A stretch of DNA of 42,720 nt from Chelativorans petroleitrophicus. GTDB taxonomy: Bacteria; Pseudomonadota; Alphaproteobacteria; Rhizobiales; Rhizobiaceae. Location: assembly GCF_025398195.1 (NCBI RefSeq), contig NZ_JAODNV010000023.1, forward strand, positions 1 to 42,720, read 5' to 3'. The position numbers and the translations under genes were made by a program. Shown in pieces: positions 36,617-42,720 of this stretch (its first letter is position 1; every line of letters starts with the position of its first letter). The notes under the pieces were generated by a model. The model was not told the DNA's origin and did not search any database. It worked only from the letters and a program-made list of their open reading frames with translations.

Positions 36617-37141
36617 GCGTGGCGCTCCGGTTTCATGCAAACTTCTTGCGTAAAGATAGCCGTTTGCGCAAACTTCTGCAATCAATGCCGCCATATCCTT
36701 TTTTTTTCTTCCTTCCCGCCTTCGTTCGCTCGCTTCGGGGCTCGCTCACTTCGGCTCACGCCGCTGGGGACATGCTCGATGGTGAGGGCGGTGGTGAAGG
36801 CATACGTCCCCCTCCGCTTGGGAAGGGGGACTGTCATGCTCGACGGAGCCGGGCGTATGGAGCCTAAAGCATGAGCGGTTTGCCGGATTGCCTCTGGGGG
36901 ACATATGTCCATCGAGGCGCGCGCGAGGGTCAGCCTGTTCGCGCTACCGGTGCATCACAACTGGCGGGCTAAGACGACATGCCAAACCGTCCGACATGTC
37001 GCCACGGGGGAACTTCCCCATCCTTGGACGGCGGTATCCCGCGACGTATCTAAGTGCGTTTTGCCTTCGTGTTCCCCAACGGCCTGGCTAGCCGCTGAGC
37101 ACGAGTCCCGACAGACGGGCTGGGCTATGTCGTGGCACCGC
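36617..37141. other. long noncoding region at the right end of the element
   Basis: These 525 bases hold no convincing gene. They contain palindromes GTTTGCGCAAAC (36662), GGACATATGTCC (36899-36910) and CGACATGTCG (36992-37001), and a stem GTCCCCCT/AGGGGGAC (36806-36813 with 36824-36831). They also contain a T-run at 36,698-36,708. The region probably holds operators, and perhaps an origin or packaging site. Confidence 0.55.
36653..36681 (-). promoter_or_regulatory. candidate promoter of the connector-terminase operon
   Basis: Reverse strand: TTGCAG (36681-36676), 17 bases, TATCTT (36658-36653). The spacer contains a perfect palindrome GTTTGCGCAAAC (36662-36673). GCAAACTTCT occurs twice at 36637 and 36668, exactly 31 bases (three helical turns) apart. 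A regulated late promoter is a reasonable reading. Confidence 0.4.
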
Positions 37142-37372
37142 CTATCTTGCAGGCGGTATCCACTCAAATCTGTTGAACCGATCTACGCGGGCGAACCCGC
37201 GCTTGACGAAGTGCATTCCGATTTTCAGGCCAAGCCATTCCCGATCTCGGAGCCGAGCTCCTCGCGTCTCACCAGCCACAGCGGCAGTGCCAAGGTCGAG
37301 GGCGCTCGCGCATCCCTTCTGTGTCAGGTATCTGAGCGCACGAGATTCGCGCCTGTCGCGGCGGCGGGTCAT
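37142..37372 (-). CDS. small basic protein of the right end
   Basis: This 76-residue protein is rich in Arg, with a helix-rich middle (RALRYLTQKGCASALDLGTAAV) and C-terminal VKRGFARVDRFNRFEWIP, which could be a winged helix. ATG 37372 overlaps the stop of the 74-residue protein upstream (ATGA). No family recognised. Confidence 0.5.
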   Translation of the reverse strand: MTRRRDRRESRALRYLTQKGCASALDLGTAAVAGETRGARLRDREWLGLKIGMHFVKRGFARVDRFNRFEWIPPAR

Positions 37373-37593
37373 GCGACTCCTCCCGCTACGTAGCCGCACA
37401 GCCCCTCGTCTGACAGGCTTTGCCGAATACGGTTCGCCTCGCCCGGTGACTCGCAGAGGATCGTTTCAACCGCGCAGCCGACGCGGTGAATAGTGATAGC
37501 GGTTCCCCTGCCCCAGCGTTCCACCACAAAGTGGCCTTGGGGCTTTGCGGCAAGCCAGTCGCCAACATTGTCGAAGCGAGGTCGCACGGTCAT
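37369..37593 (-). CDS. small unknown protein of the right end
   Basis: This 74-residue protein begins MTVRPRFDNVGDWLAAKPQGHF and has TAITIHRVGCAVETILC. Its ATG overlaps the stop of the attachment-split gene by one base (TAATG). No family recognised. Its tight coupling on both sides supports a real gene. Confidence 0.5.
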   Translation of the reverse strand: MTVRPRFDNVGDWLAAKPQGHFVVERWGRGTAITIHRVGCAVETILCESPGEANRIRQSLSDEGLCGYVAGGVA

Positions 37594-37850
37594 TACCCTG
37601 CCCTCCGGAACTCATTGGCGAGTCGGATGGCGTCGCAGGCCTCTTTTGCCGTTAGCGAGAAGCGCTCGCGCAGGTTGGGCACGATCGGGCGCGGCGGGTT
37701 GGTCTCGCCTGCCAACCAGCGGGCAGCAATTTCCGTTTTACAGTCGGCCGGTTTGTTCTGCGCCCGTTCCTGCTTTTCCGGGTTTCCGCTGAAAAACGCA
37801 TCTTCTTGATTTTCAAGCGGAATTGCCGTTTTAAGCGGAAGCCTCCACTT
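37593..37850 (-). CDS. 3' part of the attachment-split gene (no start in the integrated state)
   Basis: This frame of 85 codons ends TAA at 37595-37593. The last 45 residues look like a small DNA-binding protein (TEIAARWLAGETNPPRPIVP, then ERFSLTAKEACDAIRLANEF). Upstream in the host there is TAA at 37859-37857 and no ATG or GTG start; a TTG inside the frame has no ribosome binding site. The missing start lies at the other end of the element (27568-27527). Excision would give a 99-residue protein. Confidence 0.6.
   Translation of the reverse strand, partial: KWRLPLKTAIPLENQEDAFFSGNPEKQERAQNKPADCKTEIAARWLAGETNPPRPIVPNLRERFSLTAKEACDAIRLANEFRRAG
37838..37850. repeat. attR core
   Basis: GAAGCCTCCACTT, matching attL. 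It is followed by TTTTTTG, the likely original T-run of the ssrA terminator. Confidence 0.85.
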
Positions 37851-38059
37851 TTTTTGTTATGCTTTCCGCAATTTAACTGCCCGACAGGCCTTCCGGCCTC
37901 CAGCCGTTCGCGATCCACGGCGTCAGCCGCAATCGCAAAGAACGCCTGCCCGCAGGAAAATCCATTTTCTTTTTGCCCTTTATCGGTTTACGCCTGCGCT
38001 AACCTTCAGTAGAGCTATGCGGCAAAATTACCGTCGATTCAGAACCGTCCAAGACGCCC

Positions 38060-38587
38060 ATGCCCGAGGACCGCATTCGATACGACATACTTGCCCAGGA
38101 GGCCTTGCGCGGTGTCATGCGCAAGGTGCTTCAGGAAGTTGCGCAGACCGGTCTGCCGGGCAACCATCATTTCTTCATCACCTTCCGGACGGGAGCACCT
38201 GGCGTGCGCATTTCCAGCCGGCTTAAGGAGCGCTATCCTGAACAGATGACGATTGTCCTCCAGTATCAATACTGGGACCTGAAAGTGGACGAGAAAGGCT
38301 TCGAGGTGGTGCTGTCCTTCTCGGACGTTCCGGAAAAGCTGGAAATACCCTTCTCGGCCGTGCGCGGCTTCTACGATCCGGCGGTGAATTTCGAACTTGA
38401 ATTTCTGGATACGGAGGCGCCGCAGCAGGCGGAGGCGGAACGGACCCACGAGGCCAGCGCCAGCGCGGCAACCGAGGCGGCGCCTCCGGCCAGGAAAGAG
38501 GCCCCCTCGGAGAAAAGCTCCGCAGACGGGAACCGAGGGTCAAAGGGCGCAGACGTCGTCTCGCTTGACGCCTTCCGCAAGAAGTAG
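38060..38587 (+). CDS. sspB: SspB-family ClpXP adaptor
   Basis: This 175-residue protein is of the alphaproteobacterial SspB type: IRYDILAQEALRGVMRKVLQEVA, NHHFFITFRTGAPGVRIS, LQYQYWDL, and VSLDAFRKK as the C-terminal ClpX-binding tail. A disordered Ala/Glu-rich linker covers residues 120-160. SspB tethers ssrA-tagged proteins to ClpXP. It would have been close to ssrA before the element inserted. Confidence 0.95.
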   Translation: MPEDRIRYDILAQEALRGVMRKVLQEVAQTGLPGNHHFFITFRTGAPGVRISSRLKERYPEQMTIVLQYQYWDLKVDEKGFEVVLSFSDVPEKLEIPFSAVRGFYDPAVNFELEFLDTEAPQQAEAERTHEASASAATEAAPPARKEAPSEKSSADGNRGSKGADVVSLDAFRKK

Positions 38588-38589
38588 CC

Positions 38590-38790
38590 GTGGGCGAGGT
38601 CGTCAATCTGCGCTTGAGGCGCAAGCAGAAAGCCAGGGCCGAAAAGGAACGCCGCGCGGAGGAAAACCGCCGCCGCTATGGCCGCACGCGCGCCGAGCGC
38701 GAGACGGAGCATCTTGAGCGGGCGCTTGAGAAGGCACGGCTCGACCGCCATCTCCGCTCCGCTCCGGCCGGAGACAAGACGCGGCCATGA
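38590..38790 (+). CDS. DUF4169-family protein
   Basis: This 66-residue, highly charged, helical protein starts (GTG 38590) MGEVVNLRLRRKQKARAEKE and has NRRRYGRTRAERETE, which is the DUF4169 pattern. Function unknown. It begins two bases after the sspB stop and ends overlapping the next gene (ATGA), so it is part of the sspB operon. Confidence 0.85.
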   Translation: MGEVVNLRLRRKQKARAEKERRAEENRRRYGRTRAERETEHLERALEKARLDRHLRSAPAGDKTRP

Positions 38791-39017
38791 CCGGCCCAAA
38801 AAAGCGTTCGGTCGCCATACGCGGCCATCGCACCAGCTTCTCGATCGAGGAGCCCTTCCTGACGGAGCTTGAGCGCCTCGCGCGCGCCCGCGGCATCACG
38901 CTTGCGGCTCTCGTCGCCGAGGTGGATGGGGCGCGGCCTCAGGGGACAAATCTGTCGTCAGCGCTCAGGCTCCATGTTCTGGAGGCCATCAAGCGGGAAA
39001 GCGGCAGAGCCGAATAG
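38787..39017 (+). CDS. ribbon-helix-helix domain protein
   Basis: This 76-residue protein fits the RHH_4 family: KRSVAIRGHRTSFSIEEPFLTELERLARARGITLAALVAEVD split over residues 6-47, then SSALRLHVLEAI. It is probably a small DNA-binding protein. It starts in overlap with DUF4169. The sspB-DUF4169-RHH trio looks like one operon. Confidence 0.82.
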   Translation: MTGPKKRSVAIRGHRTSFSIEEPFLTELERLARARGITLAALVAEVDGARPQGTNLSSALRLHVLEAIKRESGRAE

Positions 39018-39026
39018 CCGGCGGCG

Positions 39027-39491
39027 TTACTTGAAATAAACGTAGTTGCCGTCCGCGTTCTTCTCGCGCTTCAGAACGCCCTTCTTGGCATATCGTGACA
39101 GCGGCCCGGAAAACGCGTTGGACTTGTAGCGCACGTTGAAGTCTTCCTGGCACTTCTTCACGATGTCCCCGATCGTGCGCTTCTGGTTGAAGAAGCCGCT
39201 GTCCACCAGCCCGGAAAGAGCCGCGACCGCGCCGCTCGCGCTCGGAACCTCATCGCGTTTACGTTGCTTGGCTGTCGCGGCGGAGCGCGGCCGGCTGGTG
39301 CGCGCGGGGCGCGTGGCGCGGCCGGGGCCGGCTTCATAGGCGGCTTCATCGGGCTCACCGAATTGCAGACCGCCTGCCTGTTTGAACAACAGCTCGATTA
39401 TGCGAAGCTGCACTGCCTCGGACTCGAACTTGTTGATTGTCTCGGAAAGTTCGCTGAGCTGCTGCTTCAGTTCCTGAAATTGTTTTTGCAT
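39027..39491 (-). CDS. unknown protein with coiled coil and winged-helix-like C-terminus
   Basis: This 154-residue protein has a coiled N-terminus (FQELKQQLSELSETINKFE), a basic, Ala-rich linker (RATRPARTSRPRSAATAKQRKRDE) and a C-terminal domain (TIGDIVKKCQEDFNVRYKSN, then SRYAKKGVLKREKNADGNYVY) that looks like a winged helix. It converges on the RHH gene with a nine-base gap. No named family recognised. Confidence 0.62.
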   Translation of the reverse strand: MQKQFQELKQQLSELSETINKFESEAVQLRIIELLFKQAGGLQFGEPDEAAYEAGPGRATRPARTSRPRSAATAKQRKRDEVPSASGAVAALSGLVDSGFFNQKRTIGDIVKKCQEDFNVRYKSNAFSGPLSRYAKKGVLKREKNADGNYVYFK

Positions 39492-39676
39492 GGATTTCGC
39501 CCCAACTTACAGCCGCGCCGGCGGTCACGATACGGTAAGCTGCTTGCATAGGGATATATAAGTGAGGCTAAAGTCAATAACATCAGTTTAATTGCTATTT
39601 AAAGTGTAGAGAATATCGCAGCTCACGCCTTACGTGCATCTGGCCGATTCCGGGGCTTTCAGCTGGTAAGCGGCCG

Positions 39677-40303
39677 TCAGCTTCCGGCCCATTTGCGCAG
39701 GAAATCCTCGGCCGAAAGCGTCTGAATATCCGGCAATGCCTCGAAAAGCTTTCCGAGCGGCCAGTCCCACCAGCCGAGTGCCTGCAGGCCTTCGGCAACC
39801 GGCTGCGGAAAGCGGGGCCGGATGACATGCGCCGGTATACCGGCAACGATCATGTAAGGCGCGACGTCCCGCGTCACCACGGCATTGGCGCCGACAACCG
39901 CACCGTCGCCTACCGTTACACCCGGCATGATCACGGCGCCGTGGCCGATCCACACGTCATTGCCGATCGTCACCCGCTTCGCCCGGCGTCTTTCCCGGAA
40001 AGCCTCGTCCACGCCGCGATAGCGGAAATATTCGTTCGGCCGGTAGCTCACCTTATGGGTCGTCGCGCGCTCCATCGGATGCTCCAGCGCATTGATGCGC
40101 GTGTTCGCCGCGATCGAGCAGAACTTACCGATCTCCGCGTAAATGCCTTCGGCATTGCGCTCGAAATAGGTGAAGTCCCCTACCTTCACCTCGCGCAGGA
40201 TCACGCGCTCCGCAATCGCGGTATAGCGGCCCAGCCGGCACGACTTCAGCTCCGCCGTAGGGTGGATGCGTGGCTCGGGATTGGTGAAACGCAAGTCCTC
40301 CAT
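39677..40303 (-). CDS. left-handed beta-helix (hexapeptide) acyltransferase
   Basis: This 208-residue protein has hexapeptide repeats ([18 protein letters not shown], then [19 protein letters not shown] and [16 protein letters not shown]) and the catalytic His in [13 protein letters not shown]. It resembles the phosphonate-associated transferase family (phn_thr-fam) and chloramphenicol-type acetyltransferases. No phosphonate genes are nearby, so the substrate is unknown. Confidence 0.86.
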   Translation of the reverse strand: MEDLRFTNPEPRIHPTAELKSCRLGRYTAIAERVILREVKVGDFTYFERNAEGIYAEIGKFCSIAANTRINALEHPMERATTHKVSYRPNEYFRYRGVDEAFRERRRAKRVTIGNDVWIGHGAVIMPGVTVGDGAVVGANAVVTRDVAPYMIVAGIPAHVIRPRFPQPVAEGLQALGWWDWPLGKLFEALPDIQTLSAEDFLRKWAGS

Positions 40304-40405
40304 GGCCTTCTCTATGCGGCCGCCGCGTGGAAGAGCAAGCCGGCTGACATTCTTGCGACAGTTTGTATCTTTAATCGGCAGCGGCGGCGGAGTATCCTTC
40401 GCGGC

Positions 40406-40564
40406 ATGAAACCGGCGCCCGCCAATCAGCCGCTCATGCTCGCCTTTGCCGCCGCGGCGCTTTCGCTTGCGGTGATTGGCGGGCTAGGTCTGGCCATGTG
40501 GATGGACAAGGGAGCAGCCCTTTTCCTTTCGCTTGTCGAGGCAGGGCTTGCCTGGTGCCTCTGA
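40406..40564 (+). CDS. small single-span membrane protein
   Basis: This 52-residue protein has one or two hydrophobic stretches ([21 protein letters not shown] and [15 protein letters not shown]). It ends 25 bases before the SCO-family gene on the same strand, and the two may be co-transcribed. Function unknown. Confidence 0.6.
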   Translation: MKPAPANQPLMLAFAAAALSLAVIGGLGLAMWMDKGAALFLSLVEAGLAWCL

Positions 40565-40589
40565 TCCTCCCGCTTTCCGATTGCCTCCC

Positions 40590-41168
40590 ATGATGCGCTA
40601 CATTCTTGTCGGCATAATCCTTCTCATGGCCGCCGGGTTCGGCTGGATTGCCTTTGACTGGTACAATGCCGGTAAAGCGGGAGGAGCCTATGGCGCCCCG
40701 TTCGAGCTTACGGACCACACCGGCGAGCCCATAACAGAAGCGGCCTTCCGGGGGCATCCGACCGCCCTCTTCTTCGGCTTCACACATTGTCCCGACGTTT
40801 GCCCCACCACGCTTTTCGAGATGGAAGGTTGGTTCGAGACGCTAGGCGAGGAAGGCGAGGACCTGCGCGCCTTCTTCGTTACCGTCGATCCGGAGCGGGA
40901 CACGCCCGAGGTGATGAAGACCTATCTGGGAAATTTCTCCGAGCGGATCACGGGGATAACGGGCGATCCGCAGAAGGTAGCGAAAATGATCAAGGACTTC
41001 AATATCTTCGCGCGCAAGGTCGAACTGGAGGACGGCGACTACACGATGGATCACACCGCCTCGGTCATCCTGCTTGACCGCGACGGCGGTTTCTTCGGCA
41101 CCATCTCGCATCAGGAAAACCCCGATACGGCTATCGCAAAACTGCGCCGGCTGATAAGAGAGGGCTGA
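40590..41168 (+). CDS. SCO1/SenC-family copper chaperone
   Basis: This 192-residue membrane-anchored, periplasmic thioredoxin-fold protein helps copper insertion in cytochrome oxidase. The N-terminal anchor is YILVGIILLMAAGFGWIAF. The metal site is CPDVCP with the later conserved His (YTMDHTASV). The start at 40590 or 40593 (two ATGs in a row) is preferred over the upstream frame extension. Confidence 0.93.
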   Translation: MMRYILVGIILLMAAGFGWIAFDWYNAGKAGGAYGAPFELTDHTGEPITEAAFRGHPTALFFGFTHCPDVCPTTLFEMEGWFETLGEEGEDLRAFFVTVDPERDTPEVMKTYLGNFSERITGITGDPQKVAKMIKDFNIFARKVELEDGDYTMDHTASVILLDRDGGFFGTISHQENPDTAIAKLRRLIREG

Positions 41169-41195
41169 ATCTTTCCATCGGCCGCTTTCTGCGCG

Positions 41196-42068
41196 ATGCC
41201 CCAGACGCGATTTTATCTCCAATGCTCGGGCGCGCTTGCCCGCCAGGCCTATCAGCTTCTGGAATCCGCCTTTGAAGACGACGGATTCCCTCTGGCCGTT
41301 TTCGCGATCGACGAAGAGCGCGATCTGCATGAAGTCTCCCTTTACGCGAGCGAGACGCCCGATGCCGTCGAAGCGCGCATGAAACATGTTCTGGCCGGCC
41401 TTGAAGGCCTGCCAGCCATCGGGCGCGAGACGCTGCCGGACATCGACTGGGTTGCCCATTCCCTGCAGGGCCTTCATGCCGTGCGAGCCGGACGATTTCT
41501 TATCCATGGCGCCCACGAACACGGCTGCAAACGCGCAGGCGAGATCGGCATCGAGATCGAGGCTGGCCTAGCCTTCGGCACGGGCCACCATGGCACCACG
41601 GCGGGCTGTCTGGAAATGATCGCGCGCCTGCTCAAGGCCGAGCGCCCGAGAAACGCCCTAGATCTCGGCACAGGCAGTGCGGTTCTGGCCATCGCGATCG
41701 CTCGCCTCGCCCGCATCCCGGTTTTGGCCACGGATATCGATCCCGTGGCGGTGCGTGTCGCCAGCTGGAACGTGCTCCTGAACATGGCCGGGGCATGGGT
41801 GAAAACGGTTACGGCACCCGGCTTCCATCACCCGGTCTTCGGACACCGGAAGCCGTTCGACCTGATCGTGGCCAATATTCTGGCCCGGCCGCTCATGAAG
41901 ATGGCACCGGCAATGGCCCACCATCTGGCGCCCGGCGGCTCTCTCATCCTCTCAGGCATCCTGGAGCGTCAGCGGCGCGCCGTCCTCGCCGCCTATGGCG
42001 CGCAGCGCTTCCGCCACATCACCACCTACTCCCGCGAGGGCTGGGTGACAATCCACCTGAAGCGCTGA
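41196..42068 (+). CDS. prmA: ribosomal protein L11 methyltransferase
   Basis: PrmA methylates L11. The 290-residue protein has the N-terminal substrate-recognition domain and the SAM-binding domain with GLAFGTGHHGTT, ALDLGTGSAVLAIAIA, ATDIDPVAV and VANILARPL. It lies 27 bases downstream of the SCO gene. Confidence 0.94.
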   Translation: MPQTRFYLQCSGALARQAYQLLESAFEDDGFPLAVFAIDEERDLHEVSLYASETPDAVEARMKHVLAGLEGLPAIGRETLPDIDWVAHSLQGLHAVRAGRFLIHGAHEHGCKRAGEIGIEIEAGLAFGTGHHGTTAGCLEMIARLLKAERPRNALDLGTGSAVLAIAIARLARIPVLATDIDPVAVRVASWNVLLNMAGAWVKTVTAPGFHHPVFGHRKPFDLIVANILARPLMKMAPAMAHHLAPGGSLILSGILERQRRAVLAAYGAQRFRHITTYSREGWVTIHLKR

Positions 42069-42089
42069 GAACGCGCTCATGCCATGAAG

Positions 42090-42127
42090 GTACCTGCGCC
42101 AGTTGCCAAGCGTAGGTACAACTTTTG
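42090..42127. terminator. terminator after prmA
   Basis: Ten-base stem GTACCTGCGC (42090-42099) with GCGTAGGTAC (42110-42119), one G-T pair, then AACTTTTG. Confidence 0.65.
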
Positions 42128-42138
42128 TGATACGCATA

Positions 42139-42435
42139 TCACCGCGCCGGCTTGATGCTGCCCACCGCCAGCGGAGCCTCAGTGTGAATACCGAGCGCCT
42201 CGAAAGCCCAGTCCTGCATTTCCGGTGACGCGTTGTCCGACTTCAGGATCGAGACGGCCAGCTTGGAAACATCAGGAGCCGGTTTGGCATTGATCACGCC
42301 ATGGGCAAAATACCCGACGGCCATGGCGCATGTGACACAGATCGCCGGCGAGGCGATCAGAGCCGCAAGCCGAAGATATCTTTGCAAGCGATGAAACCGC
42401 CCCTCCCTCGGTAGTTCGTCAGAAATGTCAGTCAT
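42139..42435 (-). CDS. unknown membrane protein
   Basis: This 98-residue protein has one membrane segment (LAALIASPAICVTCAMAVGYFAH) and a soluble C-terminus with WAFEALGIHT. ATG 42435 is preferred over 42450. No family recognised. It converges on prmA, with the terminator between them. Upstream (42436-42720) I see no gene. Confidence 0.6.
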   Translation of the reverse strand: MTDISDELPREGRFHRLQRYLRLAALIASPAICVTCAMAVGYFAHGVINAKPAPDVSKLAVSILKSDNASPEMQDWAFEALGIHTEAPLAVGSIKPAR

Positions 42436-42720
42436 TCCACCTACCCCCATGTAGAACGGCGTCGGTGATACTGCTCAATATTAGTTAAAATGCAGATAAA
42501 GCCGATTTCTGCCGGGCAGAATCTTAAACGGACGGCTTGACCACCCGTATTTGTTCCGTTGCGAGGATATCGAAGAGGTTTAGGTATCCGGCGCTGCATC
42601 ATAGATCGGAACAAAATTTACGCGTGAGGCCGATGCAACATCGGATGATGTCCCGAGAGGTGGTGTAGCTTATGCGATCGCCGTGCCTTCCGGACTGTGC
42701 CGGATCAGCTTGCCGCAGCG

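Larger units (their letters stand above)
27514..37850. mobile_element. phage satellite-like element (cf-PICI type) inserted in ssrA
   Basis: This 10.3-kb element lies between 13-bp direct repeats GAAGCCTCCACTT at 27514-27526 and 37838-37850. Nearly all of it is coding, every gene runs leftward, and most junctions are ATGA overlaps or gaps of a few bases. It carries an integrase, AlpA, a MerR-like regulator, two zinc-finger proteins, portal, prohead protease, major capsid, large terminase, HNH nuclease, adaptor and connector. There are no genes for tail, lysis, replication or small terminase that I can recognise. No gene looks broken, apart from one split by the attachment site. A shrunken HK97-type prophage is the alternative. 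Confidence 0.85.

Noticed and set aside
36682-36912. 76-codon leftward frame starting in the GGACATATGTCC palindrome
   Set aside because: It has no ribosome binding site, a low-complexity charged C-terminus, and crosses the strong hairpin and T-run; more likely control DNA.
37652-37918. 88-codon leftward frame across attR
   Set aside because: It runs from host into element in a different frame from the coupled TAATG gene, and is Arg-rich without motifs; it looks like a frame shadow of the split gene.
39540-39605. AT-rich stretch with TTGACT as a promoter for the 39,491 gene
   Set aside because: No -10 hexamer lies at an acceptable distance, so I do not call it.

Overview
The window looks like the chromosome of an alphaproteobacterium of the order Hyphomicrobiales (Rhizobiales), probably near Mesorhizobium, Chelativorans or Nitratireductor. 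The reasons are a BA14K-family protein, a circularly permuted tmRNA with the tag ANDNYAEARLAA, an alphaproteobacterial SspB, DUF4169 and DUF2065 proteins, and the mix of housekeeping genes. The genus is an inference.

Layout. (1) 1-1728: the end of an integrative element, with a cut-off divergent gene, an AlpA-like DNA-binding protein and a tyrosine recombinase, abutting the 3' end of tRNA-Lys(CTT). (2) 1.9-14.4 kb: core genes for a PhzF-family isomerase, a nuclease/phosphatase-fold protein, BA14K, ilvC, a TetR regulator, pdxJ, a SpoIIAA-like protein, a RecD-like helicase, a GH9 cellulase, a LysE exporter and ilvIH. ilvIH sits behind a leader-peptide attenuator (peptide MMKIILVVRTHMGKAA) that appears to be transcribed almost without a 5' leader. 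(3) 14.5-26.7 kb: a HerA-like ATPase, a DegP protease, an orphan chain-length-determinant-like membrane protein, serB and miaA (divergent, with overlapping start codons), a diguanylate cyclase, DUF2065-hflC-hflK, folA and thyA. (4) 26.7-27.5 kb: a DUF2853 protein and ssrA. (5) 27,514-37,850: a compact 10.3-kb element inserted in the 3' end of ssrA. (6) 38.0-42.7 kb: sspB, DUF4169, a ribbon-helix-helix protein, a hexapeptide acyltransferase, a SCO1-like copper chaperone, prmA and small unknown genes.

The most striking part is the element in ssrA. It is flanked by a 13-bp direct repeat (GAAGCCTCCACTT), and the T-run expected after the ssrA terminator hairpin now lies beyond the far repeat. All of its genes point the same way: integrase, AlpA, a MerR-like regulator, two zinc-finger proteins, then portal, prohead protease, HK97-type major capsid, large terminase, HNH nuclease, head-tail adaptor, connector and three small genes at the right end. 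I see no tail, lysis, replication or small-terminase gene. This matches a capsid-forming phage satellite (cf-PICI type) that would borrow a helper's tails.

The attachment site also appears to cut a gene. The right-end reading frame has no start codon while integrated. Joining the two ends in the excised circle gives one continuous 99-codon frame that begins directly behind the integrase stop codon. Excision would therefore rebuild a gene and connect the integrase operon to the capsid operon.

Before the insertion, ssrA (which tags stalled proteins) and sspB (which delivers tagged proteins to ClpXP) would have been about 0.5 kb apart, so the element has split a functional neighbourhood.
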